A stretch of DNA of 30,295 bases, taken from IMG/VR virus record IMGVR_UViG_3300031463_000543, positions 1-30,295 of that record. One strand, written 5' to 3'. How positions within the stretch are numbered: position 1 is the stretch's first letter; each line of letters begins with the position of its first letter. Of the stretch, positions 6,627 through 15,300 are shown in pieces. Below the pieces are notes generated by a model. It was given only the letters and a program-made list of their open reading frames with translations. It did not search any database and was not told where the DNA came from. Origin of the DNA: a virus. The position numbers were made by a program, and so were the translations under genes.

Positions 6627-7535
6627 ATGGCTGCAACCACCACCACGCTGGCGAATCTGATCGTCCAGCTGTACAAGGGCCCATGGGTTGAGGCCCTGTT
6701 CACCAACACGTTCCTGCTCACCCGCATCCAGCAGAAGCAGGGGGGCGGGGACGGCATTCGCTGGCCGGTGCGCTACGCCGGCAACACCTCCGCCGGCTCC
6801 TACGGGGAGACCGACACCGGGGTGGGCGCGGGCAACCAGGCCTTCAAGAAGGCCTACCTCGACTGGCGGCTCAACAAGGTCGAGATCGAGGTTTCCGGGC
6901 TGGCCCAGTCGGTGGGCGATTCGGGCGGCATGGTCGTTCCCGCGCTGCGCACCGAGCTGGACATGGGTCTGCTTGATCTCCGCGCGAAGATCAACGACCA
7001 GATCATGTCCGACGGCACCGGCAACTCCGGCAAGGACATCACCGGGCTGTTCGCGGCAATCGCCGACACCGGCACCTACGCCGGCCTGGATCGCTCCACC
7101 TACACCTGGTGGAAGTCCTACGTGAACGCCAACGGCGGCACCTCGCGCAACCTCACCGAGGACCTGATGCGGGATGTGAAGACGACGGTCGAGAACCGCG
7201 GCGGGCGAGTGACCGCGATCTACACCTCCTCGAAGCACTGGTATCAGTACGGGGACCTGCTGCGCGCCGAGCGCCGCCAGCAGGCCCCGACCACGCTCAC
7301 CGGCGGATATCAGGCGCTGGACTTCGAGGGAGTCCCCCTGATCAAGGTGCCCGGCTACCCTAACGGCCGCATGGACTTCGTGGACGAGGAGCTGCTCGAG
7401 TACGTGGTGCTCAAGGACTTCGAAGTCAAGCCGATGGCGAAGACCAAGGACTCCGATCTGCTGTGGATCACCCATTACTCGCAGCTGGTCTGCAGGAACC
7501 CCTACCGCATGGGGAGCCTGAAGGACCTGGCGTAG
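6627..7535 (+). CDS. Major capsid protein
   Basis: 302 residues from ATG 6627; GAGGAG lies at 6615-6620. The N-terminal NLIVQLYKGPWVEALFTNTF, the GGGDGIRWPVRYAG strand and the later RGGRVTAIYTSSKHWYQYGD and FEGVPLIKVPGYPNGRMDFV segments agree with HK97-fold coat proteins lacking a long cleaved N-arm. It sits between scaffold and a decoration-like gene, the standard position. It would form the icosahedral shell. Expected expression is high; it shares the transcript from the 5082 promoter unless other promoters exist. Assignment is from pattern and context rather than a search. Confidence 0.9.
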   Translation: MAATTTTLANLIVQLYKGPWVEALFTNTFLLTRIQQKQGGGDGIRWPVRYAGNTSAGSYGETDTGVGAGNQAFKKAYLDWRLNKVEIEVSGLAQSVGDSGGMVVPALRTELDMGLLDLRAKINDQIMSDGTGNSGKDITGLFAAIADTGTYAGLDRSTYTWWKSYVNANGGTSRNLTEDLMRDVKTTVENRGGRVTAIYTSSKHWYQYGDLLRAERRQQAPTTLTGGYQALDFEGVPLIKVPGYPNGRMDFVDEELLEYVVLKDFEVKPMAKTKDSDLLWITHYSQLVCRNPYRMGSLKDLA

Positions 7536-7550
7536 CGGCGGAGGTGAGGC

Positions 7551-7985
7551 ATGGCTGTCGCTAATCAGCAGACCACCCTCCCGGAGTACTGTCCCATCTA
7601 CCGGCGCGCCGGCACAGGGAACGCCTATGCCCTGCGCGCCCGGGTGACCGCGGCGGAGGTGAACGCTGGCAAGACGCTGGTGGCCCCTCCGGCTGGTCGT
7701 TCACTGCGGATGATTGACTGCATACTGATCGCGGTTGGTGGCAACGCCGCCGGCGCAACCACAGTGGACATCGTGAGTGGCACCAGCAAGCTGGTGGCCG
7801 CCGCCATTGCGGGCCTGACGCGCTCATCGGTGGTGCGAGCCGGCGACACTAGCGCTGCAGTGTTGACCGACGGGGCATCGTTTGCCACGCTTGCCAGCGG
7901 AGCGACCATTGGCATCGCCAAGACCGGCAACGACCTGACGGGCGCGACACATATCGATGTGCTGCTGACCTATGCCATCGAGTAA
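7551..7985 (+). CDS. Head decoration-like protein
   Basis: 144 residues from ATG 7551, with GGAGGTGAGGC upstream, 15 bases after the capsid stop. It is rich in Ala, Thr, Gly and Val with predicted beta strands. The segment RVTAAEVNAGKTLVAPPAGR and the ending THIDVLLTYAIE are typical of a beta-rich protein often coded right after major capsid genes and thought to sit on the capsid surface or cement it. It contains no enzyme motif. A strong hairpin follows its stop. Confidence 0.7.
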   Translation: MAVANQQTTLPEYCPIYRRAGTGNAYALRARVTAAEVNAGKTLVAPPAGRSLRMIDCILIAVGGNAAGATTVDIVSGTSKLVAAAIAGLTRSSVVRAGDTSAAVLTDGASFATLASGATIGIAKTGNDLTGATHIDVLLTYAIE

Positions 7986-7993
7986 GAGAATCG

Positions 7994-8017
7994 AGGGGCC
8001 GGCGCAGGCCGGCCCCT
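7994..8017 (+). terminator. Perfect 10-bp hairpin after the decoration gene
   Basis: AGGGGCCGGC (7994-8003) and GCCGGCCCCT (8008-8017) form a perfect stem closed by GCAG. No U-run follows, so it is not a typical intrinsic terminator. It could stabilise the 3' end of abundant capsid mRNA or weaken read-through into the next gene. Confidence 0.5.
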
Positions 8018-8038
8018 GCATAACTCTCGGAGGTGAAC

Positions 8039-8371
8039 ATGCGAAGAGAACCTGAAGAGGCATCCGCCCCAGGCGAGGCTGCCGCTGCTGTCGAGGAAGC
8101 GCCGAAGGCGGCGGTCGAGCCGTCCGCCGCGCGCAGCGCCGGCCCCAGGCTCACCGACCTGATGGCCATGGAGGAGCCGGCGCGCACTGACGCCCTGGAG
8201 AAGGCGGTGCAGTCTGGAGCCTCTTTCCGGCTGCGCAGCAAGTCAGGCGAGGAAGTGCGCTGTCTCTACGGCGAGCACGCGCTGACGGTGACGGGCGAGC
8301 CCAAGGAGTTCATGGCGGCCCACGCGATCCACCTGCTGTGGACGGCGCCGAATGCGGTCGAGGAGGTCTGA
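8039..8371 (+). CDS. Hypothetical head protein, 110 aa
   Basis: ATG 8039 is chosen because CGGAGG (8029-8034) is correctly spaced; a GTG six bases earlier overlaps this site. The first 45 residues are an Ala/Glu/Pro-rich, probably disordered segment. The rest (DALEKAVQSGASFRLRSKSG, then EEVRCLYGEHALTVTGE) looks like a small beta-containing domain. No family is recognised. Similar low-complexity-plus-domain proteins occur between capsid and connector genes in siphoviruses. A 133-base gap with repeats follows. Confidence 0.65.
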   Translation: MRREPEEASAPGEAAAAVEEAPKAAVEPSAARSAGPRLTDLMAMEEPARTDALEKAVQSGASFRLRSKSGEEVRCLYGEHALTVTGEPKEFMAAHAIHLLWTAPNAVEEV

Positions 8372-8396
8372 GCGGCGGTCTCTGGGGCGGGAAACC

Positions 8397-8474
8397 AGAC
8401 TCTCCGGGCAATCCAGAAGCTGCCGCAGGGAGTCTCTGGGCCACAGCAACTGACCAAACTGACCAACCCGACCA
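8397..8474. repeat. Hairpin and tandem 9-base repeats in the gap before the connector genes
   Basis: The 8372-8504 gap has no ORF. AGACTCTC (8397-8404) can pair with GGGAGTCT (8428-8435). TCTCTGGG occurs twice around it (about 8380 and 8433). Then three 9-base units follow head to tail at 8448-8474: AACTGACCA, AACTGACCA, ACCCGACCA, with a partial fourth GACCGA. This could be a protein-binding or RNA regulatory site, or simple slippage. Confidence 0.5.
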
Positions 8475-8504
8475 GACCGATAGGCGCGAATGAGGCCTTG
8501 AGCG

Positions 8505-9089
8505 ATGGCGATTGACGCGACGGTAGGAGGGGAGACCAGCAACAGCTACGTCACGCTGGAGGAGGCGGAGGCCTACTTCGCCGACCGGCTGCGCGCCGAC
8601 GCGTGGGCGGGCGCCTCGGAGGCTGATCGGGAGAAGGCGCTGCTGCAGGCCTGTCGCCACATCGAGCGCGGTCGGCCGCTGGTGAATCGCCGGCCCTACG
8701 GCTATCCCACCGTGCCGGCCGAGAGCCTGGCCTACGACTCGCTGGCCCCGTCCAATCCCAATCAGGCGCTGTCGTTTCCTCGCAAGAAGGACAAGGACAG
8801 CGGCGGTGACTACGCCATCCCGCAGCCGGTGAAGGACGCGCAGTGCGAGGAGGCGCTGGCGCTGCTGGCGCGAGGGGCTGAGCAGGAGCGCCGCGCGGCC
8901 CTGCAGGCGGCCGGCGTGACTTCCTTCTCGGTGGACGGACTAAGCGAGACCTACGCGGCCGGCGCAAGTCAGCATCCGCTGCTGAGCGCCGAGGCCAGGG
9001 CGCTGCTCGCGCCCTACCTGCGTCGGGGCGGCGTGATCGCCACCTCCGACATGCCAGATGGCGAGTGGTCGCCGGGGAGCGCCTCGTGA
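8505..9089 (+). CDS. Head-tail connector (DnaT-like/gp6-like adaptor)
   Basis: 194 residues from ATG 8505. The opening TSNSYVTLEEAEAYFADRL, the helix DREKALLQACRHIE and the NQALSFPRKKDKD segment followed by IPQPVKDAQCEEALALL match the helical adaptor proteins annotated in phages as DnaT-like or gp6-like connectors, which bind under the portal. Length and position (first gene after the capsid block) agree. Its TGA overlaps the next GTG start. Expected role: head completion after DNA packaging. Confidence 0.8.
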   Translation: MAIDATVGGETSNSYVTLEEAEAYFADRLRADAWAGASEADREKALLQACRHIERGRPLVNRRPYGYPTVPAESLAYDSLAPSNPNQALSFPRKKDKDSGGDYAIPQPVKDAQCEEALALLARGAEQERRAALQAAGVTSFSVDGLSETYAAGASQHPLLSAEARALLAPYLRRGGVIATSDMPDGEWSPGSAS

Positions 9090-9391
9090 TCAACGACTAC
9101 CTGGCCCAGAGCCTCTGGCGCAAGCCGAGGACGGGCACGGATGGCTACGGCCAGCCAAGCTTCGGCTCGGCAGTTCAGACCAAAGGCCGCTGGCTCGAGA
9201 AGCGCCGGCTGGTGCGCAACGCCGAGGGAGAGCAGGTGGTCTCGGAGGTGACCGTGACGCTGGCGCCGGATGAGGAGGTCGCGGTTGGAGATCAGCTCTC
9301 CTCGGACGGATCGACCTACCTGACTGTGATTGCCGTCTCGGTCTCCCGCGGGCTGGCAGGAGACGCGCTGACAAGGAGGGCGTACCTATGA
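9086..9391 (+). CDS. Head closure (stopper-like) protein
   Basis: 101 residues from GTG 9086, which overlaps the adaptor stop (GTGA) and has GGGGAG upstream; an in-frame GTG at 9065 is less likely. The sequence begins INDYLAQSLWRKPRTGTDGY and continues as a beta-rich small domain (GRWLEKRRLVRNAEGEQVVS, then VAVGDQL), a pattern seen in head closure proteins that plug the capsid after packaging. The next gene starts at ATG 9388 with a four-base overlap. Confidence 0.7.
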   Translation: MINDYLAQSLWRKPRTGTDGYGQPSFGSAVQTKGRWLEKRRLVRNAEGEQVVSEVTVTLAPDEEVAVGDQLSSDGSTYLTVIAVSVSRGLAGDALTRRAYL

Positions 9392-9594
9392 GCCTATTGT
9401 CGGAGTGGATCGAGAAGCGATTCCGCCGCCGTGCCCGCGAGTGGCTGCTGGACGCGGCCACGTCGCAGGCGATCCTTACCGCGCCGCCGGTGCAGGAGTG
9501 GCTCGCCACGCAGTCGGCGCGGAGTCGGGCCGCGGTGATCGAGGCTTTGCCGAGGATACTGGCCGCGATAGCGGACAACTGGTTCGGAGGATGA
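9388..9594 (+). CDS. Small helical protein in the connector module
   Basis: 68 residues from ATG 9388, coupled by ATGA to the closure gene. It is a basic amphipathic protein (KRFRRRAREWLLDAATSQA, then a hydrophobic C-terminal half ending ADNWFGG), likely two helices with a possible membrane-contacting end. No family is recognised. It is followed four bases later by a small membrane protein, which suggests the two act together. Confidence 0.6.
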   Translation: MSLLSEWIEKRFRRRAREWLLDAATSQAILTAPPVQEWLATQSARSRAAVIEALPRILAAIADNWFGG

Positions 9595-9598
9595 CGAG

Positions 9599-9778
9599 AT
9601 GAACTGGCGATTGACGCTGACGAAGGGGCTTGTGGTTGGCGCGCTCGCCGCGCTAGGCGTCTGGCTGGGGGATGTCCAGTCAGTGTCCGCCTGGTGGGCG
9701 GGCCTGGCGGTGCTAGGCATCGAAGCCGTGCGCGACCTGATCAAGGCGCGCTTCGGGAGCTTCGCCCCCAGCGGATGA
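9599..9778 (+). CDS. Small two-helix membrane protein
   Basis: 59 residues from ATG 9599, with GGAGGATGACGAG directly upstream. It reads MNWRLTLTKGLVVGALAALG, then SAWWAGLAVLGIEAVRDLI. Two hydrophobic stretches (about residues 9-24 and 30-46) are separated by a short polar GDVQ turn, and a basic tail follows, so a hairpin inner-membrane topology is likely. Membrane proteins are not expected in the head-tail connector block, where neighbours are virion proteins. A holin-like, pinholin-like or superinfection-exclusion role is possible but unproven. Confidence 0.65.
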   Translation: MNWRLTLTKGLVVGALAALGVWLGDVQSVSAWWAGLAVLGIEAVRDLIKARFGSFAPSG

Positions 9779-9782
9779 TCTC

Positions 9783-10286
9783 ATGCCCGCCATCCGCCGC
9801 CAGGCATACGGCAAGTTCGGGGTCGCCTTCAGCGGGCTGGAGGAGCTCTCGCGCCACCTCGCCCGCGACGGCGAGGCGTGGCAGCGCGTGCAGCAGGCCG
9901 CAGTGCGTGGCATGATCGAGAACACTGAGGACTTGCTGGGCCGCGCCATGCGGGACGCGCCGGTTGACGAAGGGACGCTGCGGGCAAGCGGCCACGCGGA
10001 GGTCTTCGCGAACGGCAGAGCAGTCGCTCGCCGCGGCTTCCGCGAGGTCGCCGGCCAGCCGGAGGCTCCGAAGATGGTGGAGCGCAAGGTGGTCGAGGGC
10101 GGCCTCGGCGACGCGGTGGTGGGCGAGGTCGGGTTCAACACTCCCTACGCGCTCGTGCAGCATGAGCGCCTGGACTTCAATCATCCCAAGGGCGGGAAGG
10201 CCAAGTACCTTGAGGCCAACCTCGAGCAGCAGGCCGACCGTTACCAGGGCAACCTGGAGGACCACTTGCGAGGGGCGCTTGCATGA
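9783..10286 (+). CDS. Neck/tail completion protein (HK97 gp10-like)
   Basis: 167 residues from ATG 9783. The arrangement of an N-terminal helix (GLEELSRHLARDGEAWQRVQ), the APVDEGTLRASGHAEV segment and the late GFNTPYALVQHERLDFNHPK stretch is characteristic of HK97 gp10-like neck proteins, in which the PVDxGxLR and YAxxxxxG/H elements recur. They join the closed head to the tail. The TGA overlaps the next ATG by four bases. Confidence 0.8.
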   Translation: MPAIRRQAYGKFGVAFSGLEELSRHLARDGEAWQRVQQAAVRGMIENTEDLLGRAMRDAPVDEGTLRASGHAEVFANGRAVARRGFREVAGQPEAPKMVERKVVEGGLGDAVVGEVGFNTPYALVQHERLDFNHPKGGKAKYLEANLEQQADRYQGNLEDHLRGALA

Positions 10287-10687
10287 GCCTGCTCGTCGAC
10301 CAACTCGCAGCTTATCTGGCGACTCAGGGCGAGGGAGCGGTAGGGACTGATCTGTTCAAGCTCCACCGGCCCCCCTCTCCGCTGGCCTGTGTGAGCCTGC
10401 ACGCCACCGGCGGCTATCCGCCTGACGCCTACACCGAGCGGGAGCGGCCGACGGTGATGTTGTTCGCACGGGCCGCCACGCCAGACGCCGCGCTGCGGAA
10501 GGCCTACAGCCTCTACGGCAAGCTGCACGGCAGGCAGAATGTGGACCTGGGCGGAGGCCTCTGGGCTCTGACCATCGAGGCGGTTGCGAGTCCGGCCTAC
10601 ATAGGCACGGAGCAGGCGGCGAATGCGACCGCGCACCTCGCATCTATCAACATCGCCCTCGATCTGAGGACCGCGTCCACGCCATAG
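10283..10687 (+). CDS. Tail terminator-like protein
   Basis: 134 residues from ATG 10283, coupled by ATGA. The alternation of an N-terminal helix (LLVDQLAAYLATQGEG), a strand ending LHRPPSPLACVSLHATGG, and RPTVMLFARAATPDAALRKA followed by YSLYGKLHG agrees with minor capsid/tail terminator proteins that cap the tail tube and set its length. The position immediately upstream of the tail tube gene supports this. The following 41 bases hold only the ribosome-binding site of the next gene. Confidence 0.75.
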   Translation: MSLLVDQLAAYLATQGEGAVGTDLFKLHRPPSPLACVSLHATGGYPPDAYTERERPTVMLFARAATPDAALRKAYSLYGKLHGRQNVDLGGGLWALTIEAVASPAYIGTEQAANATAHLASINIALDLRTASTP

Positions 10688-10728
10688 GCGGGCAGGCCTC
10701 ATGAGCGCGGGCAACTGGAGGAACTGAC

Positions 10729-11538
10729 GTGGCAACGATCACAGACGTGAAGCCTTCCTACGGGAAGGTGGGCGAGAACATCACCATCATCGGCACCGGG
10801 TTCTCGGATTCGCCGAGCAAGAGCGTGGTGTTCAAGCGCAAGCACGGCGATGCGACCTGGGACGTGGTCGACGCGGCCAACGTCACCTACGTCTCGGCCA
10901 CCGAGCTGACCGTGGCGCTCGCGGCCGGCGACTCATGGGACGCGGGCATGAACGACATCGGCGTCTCGGACAGCGGGGAGAGCACCCCTGACGGCAGCAT
11001 CGCCCAGGCGCTCTTCTTCTACGTGGCCGGGGTGTCCGACCCCGACGCGGTGATCAAGGGCGCGCCGGAGGCGATCTATATCGAGGGCCGCTACATGGGC
11101 CACTCCCACGGCGGCCTCGACATCGACCACGAAGTCGAGACCTCCGACATCGAGACCGACCAGTCGCTGGTGCCGGTGCGCACGGTGAAGGTCGGTGAGA
11201 CCTACTCCCTGTCGGTCCCGCTGGCTGAGGTGACTCTGGAGAACCTCAAGGACGTCTGGGGCATCTCGGCCAACATCGAGGAGCTCGACGAGGACCGGCG
11301 GCGGCTCACCTTCGGCGGCGACACGGCGATCACCGAGAAGTCGGTGATGCTCGTGCTGCCGGCCGGCAGCGGGAAGAAGTGGGCGGTCACCTTCTACCGC
11401 TGCGCGATCGTCGCGCCGGGGACGCTCTCCTGGAACCGCGACGACCAGGTCGACCTGCCGCTCAAGATCACGATCCTGGCCGACACCAGTCGGTCGGTGG
11501 GCGACCAAGTCGGACGCGTCGAGGAGTACGCCGCCTAG
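10729..11538 (+). CDS. Major tail tube protein with N-terminal IPT/TIG domain
   Basis: 269 residues from GTG 10729 (GGAGGA lies 8-9 bases upstream). Residues about 2-95 are an immunoglobulin-like IPT/TIG domain: ITDVKPSYGKVGENITIIGTGFS-like opening, SATELTVALAAGDSWDAG, then NDIGVSDSG. The remainder, beginning around PEAIYIEGRYMGHSHGGLDI and including VGETYSLSVPLAEVTLENL, is the tube-forming part that stacks as hexamers. Extra Ig domains are common on tail tube proteins but usually C-terminal (BIG2-like). Here the domain precedes the tube fold. It is probably exposed on the tail surface. Expression should be high. Confidence 0.8.
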   Translation: MATITDVKPSYGKVGENITIIGTGFSDSPSKSVVFKRKHGDATWDVVDAANVTYVSATELTVALAAGDSWDAGMNDIGVSDSGESTPDGSIAQALFFYVAGVSDPDAVIKGAPEAIYIEGRYMGHSHGGLDIDHEVETSDIETDQSLVPVRTVKVGETYSLSVPLAEVTLENLKDVWGISANIEELDEDRRRLTFGGDTAITEKSVMLVLPAGSGKKWAVTFYRCAIVAPGTLSWNRDDQVDLPLKITILADTSRSVGDQVGRVEEYAA

Positions 11539-11542
11539 CGCG

Positions 11543-11578
11543 GCGAGAGATTCGGGAGGGGGCCGGCTGGCCTCTCGC
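11543..11578 (+). terminator. Hairpin after the tail tube gene
   Basis: GCGAGAG (11543-11549) can pair with CTCTCGC (11572-11578) around a GC-rich loop. The following sequence to 11634 is GC-rich with no U-run. The 96-base gap between tube and chaperone genes may thus lower downstream expression, as is usual after a highly expressed tube gene, but intrinsic termination is not shown. Confidence 0.35.
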
Positions 11579-11634
11579 AGGCGGCTCAGTCTTAGCATGG
11601 GGCCGGCCGCCCCCGCCCGCGGGAGGAGAGCGAG

Positions 11635-12039
11635 ATGGAGCAGGGCCAAGGCCCGGTCCCCGGCCAGGTCATCATGCCGCAGGAACGCCGCTTCCTGGTG
11701 GGCGAGCGCGAGATCGTGGTGCGCCCTCTGGTGATCGGCGATTACGAGCGAGTGGCCGCCGACCTGGGGGCCATCACGCAGCGGATCATCAAGGAGCACC
11801 CGGAGATCGAACTCACCCGGCTCGATGAGCACCTGGAGGCGCTCTTGCCCATCATCGCCGAGTGGCTGGGGCGCATTCTGGAGCGGCTCTTCGGGGTGGA
11901 GGAGAGCTACCTCAAGGAGCACCTGACGCTGGCGCAGGCGACGGAGATCGTGGCCGCCGCGCTGGAGATCAACCAACTGCCGGTGATTCGGGGAAACTTG
12001 CAGCGCGCCCTCCAGATCGCGAGAGCCAGGACCTCCTGA
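11635..12039 (+). CDS. Tail assembly chaperone, short form (G-like)
   Basis: 134 residues from ATG 11635, preceded by GGGAGGAGAG. The N-terminal RRFLVGEREIVVRPLVIGDY strand pair and helices through LAQATEIVAAALEINQLPV resemble siphovirus tail assembly chaperones, which bind the tape measure protein during tail assembly. It terminates at TGA 12037-12039 unless ribosomes slip at 11991-11997 to enter the -1 frame. Location between tail tube and tape measure is the defining place for this gene pair. Confidence 0.85.
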   Translation: MEQGQGPVPGQVIMPQERRFLVGEREIVVRPLVIGDYERVAADLGAITQRIIKEHPEIELTRLDEHLEALLPIIAEWLGRILERLFGVEESYLKEHLTLAQATEIVAAALEINQLPVIRGNLQRALQIARARTS

Positions 12040-12353
12040 GCTTCGGCTGGGCGGGCGCGTTCGACTTGCTGCAGAGCGAGTATGGATGGACGCACGACTA
12101 CATTCTCTGGCACGTGACTCCGGCGCAGGCGCTAGTGTGGGCCGAGTGCATCCGGCGCCGGCGGGCCTTTCGGCTGGCGGAGCAGGCCGAGCTGAGCTAC
12201 CTGGCTGTAGCCGCCGGGCAGGGCGGGAAGAAGGCCTTTCAGGCGCTGCGGTCGGCGGTGAGGAATCTGCGGAGAGACGCGGGCGTGGAACGGCCGCCCG
12301 ACCCCGAGGAGCTGATCCGCTCGCTCGGCTTGACTGATCGGAGAGGACGATGA
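11635..12353 (+). CDS. Tail assembly chaperone, frameshift fusion (GT-like)
   Basis: A -1 shift at G_GGA_AAC (11991-11997) joins the first 121 codons to the overlapping frame that runs open to TGA 12351-12353, giving about 239 residues. The extension LLSFGWAGAFDLLQSEYGW and HVTPAQALVWAECIRRRRAF is the usual helical T-like domain with an aromatic-rich start, as in other phage GT chaperones. The T frame has no convincing start codon of its own close to the junction, which supports expression by frameshifting. Its stop overlaps the tape measure ATG (ATGA). This product is conceptual; the slip frequency is unknown. Confidence 0.85.
11991..12060 (+). promoter_or_regulatory. -1 programmed ribosomal frameshift site with downstream stem
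   Basis: The heptamer GGGAAAC (11991-11997) is in the frame G_GGA_AAC required for tandem -1 slippage. Six bases later CGCGCCC (12004-12010) can pair with GGGCGCG (12053-12059), extendable by one G-U pair, giving a possible stimulatory stem with a 42-base loop. The zero-frame stop lies at 12037-12039, inside this loop. Confidence 0.8.
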
Positions 12354-15300
12354 CGGTCGGCGCAATCGTTGCCCAACTGCGGCTCGACCTGACCAACTTC
12401 CGCGAGGGGCTGGTCCGGGCCAACTCGCTGCTGGAGCAGTACAGCGCGCAGGCCTCCCACGCCGCCGCCGTGCTGGGCGGCCTGGCCGCGGCGGCGGCCG
12501 GCGGGGCAGTGATGGCGGTCAAGATGGCGAGCGAGATGCAGTCCGCCCTGACCGCCATGAACAAGGTGCTCAAATTGACGGACGCCGACCTGGAAAGCGT
12601 GACGGAGCAGCTCCAAGCGCTGGCGCGGGCCACGGGCATTCAGACTGAAGTGCTCGCCCAGGCGCTCGCCAACATCGGAAAAGCTGGCGTGACCGGGGCC
12701 GACGGCATGCGGGTGCTGGAGTCGGCCACCAGGGCGGCGGTGGCGGGAGGGGCGGACTTGGCCACCGTCGCCGACTCCCTAGTCTCCATCCTGCGCGGCT
12801 ACAACCTCAGTGCCGCCGAGTCCGGCAAGGTCACCGACACCCTGTACACGGCCAGCCTGAAGGGCCGCATGACATTCCAGGAACTCATGGCCTCAATCAA
12901 GGGCATGGTTCCCATCGCCTCCCAGCTCGGAGTCGGCTACGACCAGCTGGCCGCCGCGCTCGCCACGATGACCACGGTGGGCTATGACGCCGAGAACAGC
13001 CTGATGGGCATGAACATGGTAATGGTGAAGCTCACCAACCCCACCGCACAACTCAAGGCGGCGCTGAAGGCGGCCGGCTACGAATCCGGGCAGGCGCTGA
13101 TTCAGGCGAGGGGGCTGGCGGGAGCCATCCAGTTCATCACCGAAGCCGCGGGGGATGACGAGCAAGCGATGATCCAGATGGCGGGCGGCGCACGGGCCTT
13201 CAAGGCAGTGGCGGCGCTGGCCGCGAACGACGGGGCGCTCTTCGCCCAGAAGTTGCAGGAGATCTCCCAGTCGGCCGGCTCGGTGGAAGATGCCTTCGCG
13301 CGGACCGCGAAGACATTCCGCATGCAGTGGTCGCAGCTCCTCGTCACTCTCAAGCAAGTAGGAGAGGAGGTGGGTAATCTCCTGCTCCCTGCGTTCACCA
13401 CCCTGGTCGGAGTAATGTGGACGGTGGGAGCGGGGGTAAAGGCTGTAGCGGACGCGGTGCCGATCCTGCGTGCGGTGGCAGTGGCCGCAGTTGGGGTCGC
13501 CGCGGCTCTGTCCGGGCTAACTGCAGCCTTCATTGTCTACAATACCCAGGTCAAAGCCTCCATTCCGGCGATGCTGGGGCTGGTCTCGGCGATGCGCCAG
13601 ACGATGGGCGCAGTGGCAATGAGTCAGGTGCAGCTTTCTATGGCGGCCACCGGCATGGCCAGAGTAGGTGTGGCCGCAAAGGGTATGTGGGCGACGCTGC
13701 AAGCCCCGTCACCTGCGACTCTGGGCTACGCAGCCATCATCGCGGCCATCTACGCATTTACCGCGGCGCTGGTCAAGGCCACCGACGAGAGCGAGCGTCT
13801 CGATAAGCAGCTGATGGAACTCTACCGGCGCGCCGAGCAGGCCAAGGCCGCGCTTCCGGTCGACGTCCTCAACAACCTTCGGCCCAGCCAGGCGCAGTTC
13901 TTCTTCTCCAGCTTGAGGGAGGCGTTTGGGCTGAAAGCCATTGACCAAGTAGAGATGTGGCGGGAGCAGGTGGCAATGGCCGCCGGCGAGGTGGAGGGCG
14001 CCGAGCGCCGCCATCGAGAGGCACTCCAGGCCACTGCCGAACTGCAGAAGAAGGTGAGGGAGTCCCAGCGGACGGCGCTCCAGAACCGCTTGGACGAGAT
14101 CGAAACGGAGCGCCGGGCGCTCATCGCGAAGACCCACGATGAGCAGCTCGCCAACGAGTGGGCGCAGCATGAGCGAGCGAGGGCTTATGGAGAGGCGAAT
14201 GCCGAGATGCTCAAGCTGGAGGCCCAGCTGCTCGAGGCCCAGGGCAAGACCCACGAGGCGCGGCTGAAGGCAATCGACGCTGAGGTCGAGGAGTGGCGGC
14301 AGCAGAATGAACAGAAGTACGGCGCGGAGAGGGCGGCGGAAGAGGCGGCGAAGCTCCTGCACGCCAGGAGAATGCAGCTGGACAAGGAGGAAGCAGAGGA
14401 GCGTGCGCGGGCCTTTGAGGAGAGCGCGAAGGAGATCGTCTCCAGCTGGCAGGATGCGGCGCAGACGATGCGTGAGGCTAATCAGCTTTCCACCTCCGAG
14501 TATCTCGATCAGCTGCGTCGCATCCTTGATCTCATGCGCCAGGTTGATGCCGCTCGCACAGCGGCCGGCCAGGCGGCAGTCTTCACCCAGGATGAACTCC
14601 GCGTCGCCCAGACTATCTTCGCTGAGCGCACGCGCATGCAGACCGAGCTGGAGGCGGGCGAGAAGCGGCTGGCTGAGGAGCGCAAAGAATGGGCGGCGGA
14701 GGAGCTGGCCGAGCGCAAGCGGCTAAGTGACTACGAGCTTTCCCTGATCGACCTCACCTTCCAGCACCGCCGCGATCTGGCGCAGTTGAGCGGCCAGGAA
14801 GACGAGCAGACGATGGCCCGGATTGCGGCAGATGAACTGGCCGCGCTGCAACAGCGGCGGACAGAGGAGAAGCTTTCCGCACAGGAGCGACTAGACTCAC
14901 TGGAGCGGGAGCGCCGGCTTATCCTGGAGATGGCGCGGGGCGGAGAGATGCCCGAGCCGGCAGCCAGGGCGGCGCTGCAGTCCACCTTCGAAGCGATGCA
15001 GCAGGCGAAGGAGGAACTCGCCGCCCAGGACCGGGCAGCCTTTGAGGAGCGCCGCAAGCAGCACGAGGAGACGCTCAAGCAGATCGATACTGAGCAGAGG
15101 ACGCTGCGTGATCAACTCAGCGAGACGGGCGGCCGCATCACGCAGGTGGCCCAGAGCGTCTTCGATACGATCGAGAGGCGCATCCGGGCGCTCGGCAACA
15201 TCAGGCTCGAGCCGGCCCTGGCGGGTGGAGGGTTGCCCGGACCGGGTCAGGCAGGCCGCGTGTTCAACTTCTACCTGGGTGAGCGGAAGGTCGGCGGGAC

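Noticed and set aside
10701-10727. 8-codon frame before the tail tube gene
   Set aside because: Too short, and it overlaps the GGAGGA site of the next gene.
10933-12639. Minus-strand frame of 568 aa
   Set aside because: Antisense to tail tube, chaperone and tape measure genes, all of which are well supported.
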